Part shown: piece by piece, positions 25,398-36,221 of the stretch
How positions within the stretch are numbered: the first letter of the stretch is position 1
Layout of the letters: each line of letters starts with the position of its first letter
Assembly: GCA_963920575.1 (NCBI GenBank)
Contig: OY986965.1
Location: forward strand, 28,886,007 to 28,950,006
Length of the DNA: 64,000 nt
Direction of reading: 5' to 3'
Source of the DNA: Narthecium ossifragum
Lineage: Eukaryota > Streptophyta > Magnoliopsida > Dioscoreales > Nartheciaceae
Made by a program: the position numbers and the translations under genes
The notes under the pieces: generated by a model
The model's input: only the letters and a program-made list of their open reading frames with translations
Told to the model about the DNA's origin: nothing
Databases searched by the model: none

Positions 25398-26758
25398 ATG
25401 GCCGCCGCTTCGATCCATCTCTCCACCGTCCACCCCATCTCCTCTCCTCGTCCCAAACCCCACCCCACCTGTCCTCCCATCGCCTTCCTCTCTTCTCTAA
25501 CCCGCATACCCCGCTCCGCATACCTCGGCGTCTCCACCTCCGCGTGCCTCCGGCGAAGTGTGCTCCGACGCCGCGCTACCTCGTTGCCGTCTATTATCTC
25601 CGCTGGAGTGGTGAGGCTCTCGGAGGCGGAGCTCGTTCCCGTCCCAGATGGACCTGGGGCGTTGGATTCTGCGCTCCCCTCTAGCCCCGGCGTCTACGGC
25701 GTGCACGATAAGAGCGGGAATCTCCAGTTCATCGGAATAACCCGTAACATTGCGGCCAGCGTCGCCACCCACCTGAAGTCGGTTCCCGATCTCTGCTGCT
25801 CCGTGAAGGTAATAGACACTCTCTTGTTGATTTGGATGGACAAAATTTCTCATGGTTGAAATAATTATATCGATAGTTCTTTGCCTTAGCCAAGTCACAA
25901 TTTTGAAGTACAGAGCGCTTGCAAACGTTCATCTTTTATGCAAGATTCCATGCTTTAACTTTCTTATCGGGACATCATATAAATCAACAACTGCTGTTTT
26001 CTAAAGCATTCGATAGATGCACGATGGTAGCTAAGAATCTTTGAACAGTTCAGAGTTAAGATTTTTCCACTCGGTCTTATGTGAGGCATCATTTTGAGCT
26101 CTATGTAATCCAAATTGGTGATGTTACAGAAGGCATTTTATAAACATAAGCAAGGATTGTTTCCCTAAGCATGAATTTAAGTAGCATTAGCTTGGATTTT
26201 AGTGGATGTCCTGCAATGTGTTAAACCAAATCGGTGATCTTTGTCTCTTAGATTGGACTGGTGGAAGAGCCTGAACCTGATCGTACTGTTCTAACTAATG
26301 CATGGAAATCATGGATGGAAGAATACCTAGCAGCTACTGGGAAAATCCCACCAGGGAATGAGTCCACAAATAACACATGGGTTCAGCGGCCTCAGAGGAA
26401 GCCGGACATACGATTGACACCTGGTCGCCATGTTCAGTTAACAGTCCCATTAGAGGAGCTTATTGATAAACTAGTGAAGGAGATAGAGGTGGTTGCATTC
26501 ATTAAGGGATCAAGGAGTGCTCCCCAGTGTGGATTCTCACAAAGGGTGGTGGGGATACTGGAAGCGCACGGTGTAGATTATGAGTCCATCGATGTACTTG
26601 ATGAGGAACACAACCCTGGGTTGAGGGAGACACTGAAGACCTACAGCAATTGGCCAACAATCCCTCAAGTTTTCGTCGGAGGTGAATTCATAGGAGGATG
26701 TGACATTATTACTTCCATGGCAGAGAAGGGAGAGCTCGCCGCACTCTTTCAGAAGTAG
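25398..26758 (+). CDS. GRXS16: Bifunctional monothiol glutaredoxin S16, chloroplastic
   Basis: Two exons, 25398-25808 and 26252-26758, join in phase 0 and give 305 aa, close to the ~290 aa usual for the family. The first ~55 residues are rich in Ser/Pro/Arg and fit a plastid transit peptide. Residues ~85-135 carry the degenerate GIY-YIG nuclease fold known in GRXS16 ([20 protein letters not shown]). The C-terminal glutaredoxin domain has the monothiol active site CGFS at 230-233 ([17 protein letters not shown]), followed by [19 protein letters not shown], the glutathione-binding TVP-like and GG regions. Family members bind or transfer 2Fe-2S clusters with glutathione in the chloroplast stroma. 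SufB, a chloroplast Fe-S scaffold, lies ~10 kb away, but this looks coincidental. Start chosen as the first in-frame ATG ahead of the transit peptide. Confidence 0.95.
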
Positions 26759-27648
26759 ACTCTCTGTAATCCAGACTCTTTTAAGGAGTAGGTGTCATAT
26801 GAAAAACAAGAGGTATCATCCTTAAAATTATCCATTGTTCTTCACACTATGTTGAAAAATGCAATTGATAAAGGCTGGTCAGCTGGAGCTTATTCATTAG
26901 GAATAGGAAACCCTTAAGAGCAGACAATAGTGTGATGTTTTTACTCATTGAATGTTGAAGTTTTAATTTTTGCTGTAAGAGTTGTTGGAAATAGAAGCAC
27001 AGAGTTTAAAAAGCCCCATAGGTCATCATGAAAGCATGATCACAAGCATCTGGAGCCTTAGTTCCAGAGAAGTGGCCGTAATTTTTTTATTTCCAGTCAA
27101 GTCTCTGGTATAGCTCATACACTATAGGCTTCTCCTCTTTTTTTTTTTTTTAAATCTTCGGAATACTAGGTATGAAGCATACAAGCTGACATTTACCATC
27201 AAATATTCACAATATTTGTGTTGAAAATTACTGTGCTTTCTTTATATGAAGTTGGTCACATCTGGATCTGTCCCATTTTATGAAGTAATTGACGCAGATA
27301 TCTAACTCTAAACACCATTCTAACAAACCTGCATAAAATGCAAGCTTTCCTGTTCCACCTTATATTAAAACCTCTGGAAGATTTGTTCAGAGCCTCGGAT
27401 AGGATGTAGCACGTTTCTCCTATTGTTCGGAGTTGACGGGTTTACTGATCTTCTGAGAATATTTGCCATATTGCTTAACCGTATGCATGATCTCATGGAA
27501 GGCTTTGTTGATTTCCAATTAGCCGTCTCTTTGAATCGTTTGCCTTTGCTTGGACGCCAATGGTCTAAGATATTTTCTATGACCTTAACGGCATGGCATT
27601 GAAGTCTCTGATTTATCTGTGAGACCTGCTTATTATATGTTGCTAATG
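26759..27648. other. 3' flank of GRXS16 and intergenic
   Basis: Probable 3' UTR followed by AT-rich sequence with a T-run near 27139. No gene seen. Confidence 0.4.
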
Positions 27649-28104
27649 TTTTGTTTATTTTTTAGTTGTAGATTTTGAGAGTCATTATTTATAAAAATAT
27701 ATAAAAATACAAAAGTCTCATAAGCCATGTTTAGGGTAAATGTAACAATACATAAAAAAAAAAAGAGATACACACAAATATATAAAAATATAGATTCTAA
27801 TCAATATTGTTATCAAAATTTGCTCCCGGCGCGCTAGGTGTTGTAGCTATTATTTCGTATCACAAATGAACACATGTCATATAATTTTTTGAAATTTTTA
27901 TGATTTGATGTTTTAATAAATTGAAAATAATTTGAAAGGAGGGAAATTTTGAAATTTTGAAATTTTTATTATTTATGTTTAATAAATTGAAAATAATTCA
28001 AAAGGATGGAATTTTTGAAATTTTTACTAATTGAAATTTGAAAATTTTATGATTTGATGTTTTAATAATGACTCCCAAAATCTACAACTAAAAAATAAAT
28101 AAAA
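27649..28104. mobile_element. AT-rich MITE-like element with 41-base inverted ends
   Basis: The left end (27649-27689, containing TTAGTTGTAGATTTTGAGAG) and the complement of the right end (28064-28104) agree at about 39 of 41 positions. The interior is very AT-rich and holds an ~80-base tandem duplication containing TTTAATAAATTGAAAATAAT. No coding capacity and no clear target duplication. The superfamily cannot be assigned. Confidence 0.65.
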
Positions 28105-29909
28105 GTTTATAAACATATAATAAAAAAACTGTTTATCCAAAAAGAAAACTAAAACTGATAAAAAGAAGAAGAAATAAAATTGATAAGAAAAGAATAAAAA
28201 AAAGGAAAACAAAACAAATGAAAAAGAAAAAGAAAACTAAAAGAATCAAAGGGGCATGATGGTAAAAGGGAGGGGATAGTGGGGATGAAAGGCAATTTGC
28301 TTTATGTCTACATTCTAATTTCTAAAGGATCGTTCACCTTTTGGCTTGGTGTTGGTTGTTGGACCCGCCACCAGCCGCTTGATTCAGTTATGGCAGTGGC
28401 TGGGATACATGGGAGCCCGACAAGGGAGTTACTAAGCCTTAGCTATTAAAGTATGCATAAGAAAGGATTGTTGTAGGGGACTGAAGATCTCATCTTGCTG
28501 ATTATAATACTTCCCACTTTGACTATTATATTTAGATGATATTTGACAACTTAATTGAGGTCATCGTCGCAAAACTATACTTGTGTTCAGCTCTCATTGT
28601 CTGCTTGTCCTGTATGGGAACTGCTTCCTAGAGACATTTTGTCAGCACTTCTTGTCATTTAGTTTTCAAACGAGCATCAATCAGAGAATACAACAGTGTG
28701 CTTAATCTGAAACACTTGCTGATGTTGTTTTGGGTCATCTTGTAGGCAGAAATCCTTTTATATTTGAAAAATGTGAAAGTGGGTCAGATAAATGCTCGTT
28801 GCTGTGTTTAATCTTCTGTTATGGAGATTGGAAGTTGAAAGCTCTCATCTTCTGAAGTACAGTAGCTAGAAAAGGAACTCACTAATGTCTGGTCTGTATG
28901 ATAACATCTTCAGATTTCTTAATGTTGATAGTGATGCTTAACCTGTTAGAAACAACTTGGCTCCAAGCGTGCGGAAAATATGAAATAATGAGCTCGTTAT
29001 GATTGATTGATATTTTAATGGTTGTTTTGTAGAAGATGCTTCTCAAGACAAGGGGGGCATCCCTCCTATTGAGCTCATTTTCAGGAAAGAGTAGCTAGCA
29101 TCTTTGTATGTACTTGTTAATTTTTCTGTTGGTTATGGGGTTACTGACATGAAGCCCCATTTTCAGGAAAGAGTCACATCTTTGTATGCAATGCTAGCTT
29201 TCTCTAATTATTAATCTGAGTTGTGCCATGAAGTTCGGGATCAAGGATTAGTTGTGTTAATGGAGGTCTGTTTATTAATCTTTTTTTATGAGTATTTTGT
29301 TGGTGTTAGTTCGGAATCTAGGATTACTTGTGTTAATGGAGGTCTATTTATGAATCTTTTTTATGAATATTTTGTTGGTGTTAGTGTTGGAACTCATTAT
29401 CAGATAGTTGATCTTGAGTTAAGACTGGTGATTGCGAGGCATGAAAGAAACCAAACTCAATAAGCAAGATGGACACCAGAAATAAGGTGGTTAATCCAAC
29501 TCAAATCTACGTGTTCAATGATGTCAGGCAATCTAACAAATTTTTCTCTTGCACGACACTTCTTGCCGGTAAATTTCTTTAGTTAGTTCCCCTCTTTTTG
29601 TACTCCCATAGGTGGCAAAACCCAATTGAATTGAAGCCTCTCTGTCAGCATGACTAGATATTATACTAAGCAATAGTAACAGTATCATCATAAGAATACG
29701 ATACCAGTTACAACTCATGCTCCTATCCTGTAGTTTTCTTTAGAAACTACTGTCTTCGCAGTTGAATAGATTATGGAGGCAGAGCAATAGCCAATAGGCA
29801 CATGGAAAACTATTGTTTTTAGACCAGGAATTATACCAACCTTAGTTAGCATAAGGTTTTTAGAGTATTTACTATCTGCTGCTCTGTCCCTGTCCACCTG
29901 CTTCTCTTC
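28105..29909. other. Intergenic with a two-copy direct repeat
   Basis: A ~77-base passage containing GTGTTAATGGAGGTCT occurs twice in tandem between about 29240 and 29390. Otherwise AT-rich with no recognisable gene. The end of the interval should contain the promoter and leader of the gene starting at 29910. Confidence 0.45.
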
Positions 29910-31040
29910 ATGGCTTCCTCCACCTCCACCTCCAACTCCGCCGCCACGACCGCGGCCAACAACCAGCACTACCATGGATCCATGCCGGCGCCTCCGCCTC
30001 CGACCCCATCAAACCAAGCTCTTGCCATGTCTCTTCCTTCTGATGTTGATGCCGCTCTCTCGCGCGCCCTCCAACTGTTGACAACAACTCCAAAGCTCTC
30101 TTCACCGTTCTCTCGCCGGTCAAGGCTCTCAGCCTCCGTGTCTGAACCACCACCTACGCCACCGTCGGAGCCATTAGAACCACCCAAACTCCAAGCTAAT
30201 CCACCTATCATCTCGCTCCACCAAGACCAAGAAACCCAAAAGGCTCTCCTCCTCACTGCAGCTTCCGAGTTCGGCTTCTTCCACCTGACGGACCATGGCA
30301 TCCCCTCCCACCTCCCCGCCGCCGCTCTGGTCGAAGCCCGGTCCCTCTTGGTCCCCGGAAACCATAATATAACCTCTGTGCTCAAAGGCATCAACCATGA
30401 AGACGGCGAAGACGGCGACGGTTGTCAGGACCCTTCGGTCGCGCTTGATGCTTCTGCCGGCGATTTGGCCGATCTCCCAGCGTTGGGGGAGTATGCTGGA
30501 GCTCTGGAGAGGGTAGCGGTGGAGCTGGTGGAGTTGCTGCTGCGCGGCGGAGGGTTCTCAAGTGACTCGTTCCAGAAGGAAGCCACTCGGTGTTTGATGC
30601 GGATATCCTCCTCATCTGGTCCTGATAATCTCACCGAAGAAGGCGAGGAGGCGGCCGGAGAAGACGAAAACGAGGAGATTAGGAGGAGTTGTTATCCCTA
30701 CGTGGTGTGCTTGCAGTATGAGATGAAGGGTGTGGAGGAACCATGGTTTGTGGTTGGTGACTCGGGAGAATCCGTGTCTCTAGCACACCGTGCTGACTCG
30801 GTACTCGTCACCCTTGGAGACATCACCCAGGTGAGTTAACTCTCTAGCTCTCTCCTCATCTTCCATTAATGGCCACATGAGTTCTTCTAAGTTTAAAGTT
30901 TGATGCACTTAAATGGAGTATTGTGGTAAAAGGTTTGGAGCAATGGGAGGTTTAAGAAGGTGAGAGGAATGCCTCAGCATACGCTTGCAGATGGCCGTGG
31001 TGATTCCGGAACCATATATATGTCAGTGCTCCTTTTCTAG
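29910..31040 (+). CDS. 2-oxoglutarate/Fe(II) dioxygenase-like protein, probably catalytically degenerate
   Basis: Exons 29910-30830 and 30933-31040 join in phase 0 and give 342 aa. The N-terminal ~85 residues are low-complexity (Ser, Pro, Ala). Residues ~95-150 resemble the dioxygenase N-terminal domain (FGFFHLTDHGIPSHLPAAAL). The C-terminal part resembles the jelly-roll region (DSVLVTLGDITQVWSNGRFK). However, the HxD metal pair expected before this is not visible. The distal His (usually in KSVxHRV) reads KKVRGMP, and the 2-oxoglutarate-binding RxS reads YMS. All iron ligands therefore appear absent, so oxygenase activity is unlikely unless an exon was missed. The family usually acts on hormones or specialised metabolites; no substrate can be named. 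ATG 29910 is the first in a long open frame. Confidence 0.7.
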
Positions 31041-33028
31041 TACTGATGATGATGATGATGATGATACATTACAGCGTTATAGTCATACAGAGGATATGGT
31101 CTGGAAGGCTTCTTCTTCTTCTCAAAGATCATATGTTTGATTGTATGATGTGATGTATTACCGAGTGATACTATACAAATGCTGTTTGTATTTCTATAAT
31201 TGTGTTCTTGTGACATGTGAGTTCCGATTTCAAGGTTGGAATGCTACTTTTCTCGATTTGATGGTCACGTTAGGATTTGATGTACTACCAATGGATGGTA
31301 TATAGATACCAGAGTGTTCTTCTATGTTGAATCTTTTTAAGTTCTATTTATTGTAATGATCAAACTTGGACCGCTGGTTTTGATTGGTCTCATCAGTGTC
31401 TATATCATCCTTATAAGAGGTTATGATCCCATCAGTGTCTATATCATCCTCTAATTAGAGGCATCACTCATGAATGTAAAAACCATCCAAATCTCAACGA
31501 CTGGATCACACCCACTGCTGAGACGACTCTCAAGTCTTGAAGGAGTATAAGAATAATTCAAGAGCCCTGGGCGATGCTATTCTGATCATTCAAATCAAAA
31601 GCTCAAGTCACTAAGAGAATAGAATAAGGATTAATAGATTTATAGTTTTACAACATCGTAATTGTATAGAGCAGTGTGATAGTGAAATATCAAACCTCAT
31701 AAAGGAGCAATGATTTAGGGAGCTGTGACCTCAAGAAGGCAAAGTGCTACATTTATGAATACTATCGGTTCTAGGGACTTAATTGTGAATCTTACGGTAA
31801 CCAATCCTGGGATACCAATCTATATCCCGATTTTATTCTATTCCTAACAATCTATTACACTACTTATCCCAACATATTAATTTTTATCCTCTGTAAACTG
31901 AAATAGCATGTCTCACAACCAAACTGAGTCTAAAAGTTCCTTCACATGCACTGTGGATACTTTGAAGACCAGGTTAGGGAGTTGCGTTTTGGCAACTAAT
32001 TTTATGCAACTTCCAAGCCAGCGGAACGTCATGTTCTTTAAATCAGCGGATTCAATTAATACTCCGACCAAATTGATTCGACCAACCTTTAAATCCCTCG
32101 GAACCAAGTCAAGTAGCTCTTATTAAAAGAGTTATTAGCCAGCAAGAAGCGACCAGAGAAACGCGCGGGCTCGGGGTGGTGTCACTCTGCTCGCTGGCAT
32201 CGCGTCGAGCTCACGCCGTCTATGAGGTTTAACCTCTCCTCTCGCCACAGTTGTTTGAGATCTGACGAGGATCTCTTCTCATATGCTTCTTTTGTTCTGG
32301 GAAACCTTGTTTTGGTTTTGCCGAATCTAGGGTTTAAGGAGATCGTTCCTCATCAAGAATCTCGGAGCTATAATCGCAGATGGTTCGAGGGAGATAGTTT
32401 GGGGATTAAGAATCGATCGCATGGATGTTAGCAGGTTAGAAGTTTTTGAACGCCAGGCAGGTTTCTTTTCAAAATGGGGTTAGTATTTTCTTTGGAGGAA
32501 CAGACTTGCTAGATTTCTCGGTCATATACTCGTGTTACGGTGCGAAGATCACGTGTGTGCGGTGCCATGGTTTCTTGAAAGCAAAGATGGTTCTTTGCAG
32601 AGTTGTTAATTCTTGGAGTATATGAGAGGATGTGGCTGATGTTATTTTTACAAATTTCTAAATCGCACATTAATAGAAACAGGAAACCACATATATTTTC
32701 ATGGAATTATGATATCCAGAGTGCTTAGATTCGTTTTGGGGAACATTTTTGATTGGGGATGCTTAATTGCCTTAATGCCATTTTACATGCTATTTATATC
32801 TTCGTGTAATTTTTCTTGTAATTTTTGAGATACCAAGAACCATTTTTGTTTGTTGGGATTCATGCCTACTTTCATTTTTAATGCAGATAAACTATGGTGA
32901 AGCGGCTGTGGACGAGAAAGCTCTGGAACCGCGTTGAGAACTTTTAGCTCTGCAGTTCTTTCATGGAGCTACATCATTAGTTTCTTGTACTGTTTGACGT
33001 AAAGGGCTTTTAGGTTTTGTTGGGTTAA
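31041..33028. other. 3' flank of the dioxygenase-like gene and 5' leader of the HIT gene
   Basis: A (GAT)n tract occupies 31044-31064, just past the stop. Two copies of CATCAGTGTCTATATCATCC (near 31393 and 31432) form a ~40-base direct repeat. From about 32150 the sequence looks like a transcribed leader. A likely donor sits near 32436 (GCAGGTTAGA) and an acceptor at 32885-32886, which implies a leader intron upstream of the HIT coding exons. The boundaries are inferred. Confidence 0.45.
32894..32947 (+). CDS. Upstream ORF, 17 residues, in the HIT gene leader
   Basis: Directly after a plausible acceptor (AATGCAG at 32880-32886) is the frame MVKRLWTRKLWNRVENF followed by TAG, ending 81 bases before the main start. 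It is Trp/Arg/Lys-rich, unusual for random leader sequence, and is the first ATG of this leader exon. It might lower translation of the main frame. It could equally be chance; conservation has not been tested. Confidence 0.35.
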   Translation: MVKRLWTRKLWNRVENF

Positions 33029-35516
33029 ATGGGTCCCCGACAATGTGAGATCTGCAAAGATGCACAATCCAAGTATAAGTGTCCCTCCTGCCTTGTTCCA
33101 TAGTAAGCAAACCCTGGTCCTCCTTTCCTTTTCAGTCCTAATGCAGCTAAATGAAAATCCAATTTAATTTAAACTAGCTCTTAGAAGCCAATCAGCTCAC
33201 TGCCCTTTACACATATTTTATATGTGCAATTCTTGGATAGGTGGTTGCTGAAACTGGTTTTGAGGCTGTTTGTTGAATTGCTTAGCGTTCAGCACTTCAT
33301 GGTTTGTTGACACTTCGCCTTTTTCAATGCAGTTGCTCCCTGACATGCTTTAAGAGGCACAAAGGTATCATGTTTTTGGAGTTCTTTTCTTCTCGAAAAG
33401 TTTTGGTTGTGTATACTGAGAAATCTAGCTAATGCTGATGGTGAAGAAAATTAGAAGTATATGAACTGCTCTCTCAGTCTGATATGCTTGTATCCCGTCA
33501 CGAGGGATATTTATTTTACCAAACTTAGAGACATTCGGATGATTCCCTCTAATGCTCAAGTTTGCCTTGGGCCAGACAAAGACCAATTAGAAGTTGACAC
33601 CAGGATGCCAGCTAGTCAGAAAGTTTGATTCTTTTTCCTTCCCGAAATTTCTTGAATTAGTGGTTTAGTGCTGCCTATGGTCCATAGCAAATTAAATTTG
33701 ACATATGAAACTTGATTGTATCATTCAGCTCTTCACTAGACGTCGAAAGAGGAAACTTTTGTTGCTATGCTGGAGGGTGAAGAATATGTTTAGCATATGT
33801 TTTTTTATGGTTTATTCCTTCTAGATGTTCATGAGAGATTTTGTTTCTGCTGTTTGGTGATCGCAGAAAATCCTTGCAACAAAGACTTGCCGCCCAATGA
33901 AGAATTAGGTAAGCATCCATGACTTCAGATTATAGTTTCCGTATATTCCTTTGAGTTAAGCCTTTATGAGCTAGTAGCGCCGTTCCATCCATTTGATGTC
34001 ATCCATCTCTTGATTGCAAGGCAATAGTTGTTTTTAACTTGGGTGAAGCAAATAAGATTTTGTCAAGCTGTCACACTATGTGGTCAAAATTTATATTGCT
34101 GAATTATCACGTAAATTACTGCTTCTTAAGCAGGCTTAATATGATTTACAGTTATAAGAATTACCCATAAAAAAATCGCGATGGTTATCATGCATTTGAC
34201 AGAGATATATTGTCTAGTTAATGTTCTTTTTCATATTTGCAGCCAGCAAGGTGCTTCCTGGAAGGGCACACCAAGTAGGTGACCCGAGCTGTGTTGTCAG
34301 TGAAGAACAATTGAAATTGCTGGGTACTTACCTATATCAGTTACTCCAAAGAAAGTTTCAAATTTATATCCAGTCTGAAAGTTTTCTCCCCTTGGTTCCT
34401 CATAATTACCTAACTTGAGATTTGTTTCATTTTAAAGTTGGATTTGGTTCATTTTCTTTTTGAAGGATGTTTGTATTGCAGAATATTTCTTGTTTTATTT
34501 GGAACTCGGTAGTTGTCTATTAAGTTGTTTGTTTACATCTTCCCAAGTCTGCATGATTTCTCTTTTTCATCATAACGTTAGCTCTTTGCATTGATATGGT
34601 ATGAGCTACTGATTTGGCGCAATTTCTCATTATAGTGCCTGCCAAGGCTATTATTTTCCTGGGCCTCTCATTGTTGAGACTATTAAATGGGTTACAAATT
34701 TATTTTTTCTCAAGCTCCAATGTCTTTGTTTTGGTCTTCATTGGCAGTGCCACCAGGTTACCATCAGCGGGGTGCAATTCACTTTCCCATTCCTGTTAAT
34801 TTGCTGTAATTATCTTCTTTTTTTCTGGTGCCTCCCACCTTTTTCTCTAAAAGTTTTACCCCTTTAAGCTATTAGCCGATTTATATTGTAGCAACATTTA
34901 ATTGTTCCCATACATACATATGCTTCCTTCCTCCAAAATTGATGTGTGGCCTGTTAATTTGATTTGACTTAAGTATCTAGTCTAAAATATTCTGATTTGC
35001 TTCTCTATACTCCTATTGATAGCTGTGGCATTTGTGCAAGCAGCGGAGTCCAGTCAAATACGAGATGCCTTGAAGAATGTAGATCTGCAGAAAATGATAA
35101 AGAATATTGACAGCTGCAATAATCCGGCGGATGTAAGCTCTTACTAACACAAATCTATCCACGTTGAGTTCTTTTCATTCTTGAATACCCTGCGGTTTTT
35201 TTGACATCATATGCAAGCTTTCTCTTTCTCCACTCATTAATACCTAATTTGTTTTCAACCATCTCATAGCATCTCTGATGAGCTTAGACTAATTAATGTC
35301 TTGTTCCAGGAGCTTGATAAAGCCATGGAAGGACATTTTTTCAGGGAATTTACTGATAAGGTAAACGTTATTCTTTTCAAATGATACTGACTGACCATTT
35401 TCGCGCGAAAAGCAGTCTCTTAACAAATGTTGTCACGAGTCTTAAAATTTTTCTTTGGTGATATGCAGATCTTATCGATTGTTAGTCCACAAGACAAACC
35501 TTCTACTGAAGGTTAA
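33029..35516 (+). CDS. HIT-type zinc finger protein, ZNHIT3-like
   Basis: Seven small exons (33029-33102, 33333-33364, 33867-33908, 34243-34323, 35023-35132, 35310-35360, 35469-35516) with GT-AG junctions and matching phases give 145 aa. The N-terminus MGPRQCEICKDAQSKYKCPS begins a zf-HIT finger with ligands C6, C9, C18, C21, C26, C30, H34 and C39. The rest is charged and helical (QIRDALKNVDLQKMIKNID) and fits the short ZNHIT3 class. In yeast and animals that class helps assemble box C/D snoRNPs and so acts in ribosome biogenesis in the nucleus. That role is known for relatives and inferred here. The gene runs convergently towards SufB, whose stop lies ~700 bases further on. Confidence 0.9.
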
Positions 35517-36221
35517 TGGTTGGGCTGGCTTCATTCTTCCTTAAGCAAAAATGAGCCCTTTAGTCGAGAATTGTATTGCAAGCTGCCACCTTACTCCTAG
35601 AAAACGTGTCATACATGCTGGCTCGCATGTATCCATATATTTCACTTACAAGAGCTGGTTGTCACAAATTGTTGGTTTTTAAATTTGAGTTCAAGGAGCC
35701 ACTTGGGCTCTCCTAATTGTCAGGGTTACTGTATTGTAGATCTCCAGTTTCTTAGCCCTAGTCGTCCGGCAGCATCTTTTCCAGGCAAATAGAGTGGAAA
35801 CGAGCAATTCAAGGCCACAATGATCTACTGCCCGTTGGTGGGGTATGAATAGCCTAACATCAAAAGCTTTAGGTCTCTCTGAAATTAAGGAGTTTTGGCA
35901 TTTGGCATTGATCAGCATCGCAAGTTCAATAGTGTCAAAAAGGCAACCACGCCACCATTCAGGAAAACATCAGACCAGAACCTACAGACGACCCCCATTT
36001 TAGTACTGCTTTCAACAAGGCTATGCGCTACTGAGAGCAGGCCTTTCAGCAGCAATTGTGAGGAAAAAGAATGTAGAAAACACGGGCTTCAATTTGATTA
36101 CGTTTATTATTCCATTATAATACAACTAACATCGAGGATAGATGCCACCTCTCGCAACTCAAAAAAGATATACACCTATAGACAAGCTGCTATTCACTAA
36201 AAAGAGCAGTTGAGCAAGAAT
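35517..36221. other. Convergent 3' flanks of the HIT and SufB genes
   Basis: About 700 bases between two stop codons on opposite strands. No gene seen; the frames at 35691 and 35895 have no domain content. It should hold both 3' UTRs. Confidence 0.5.
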
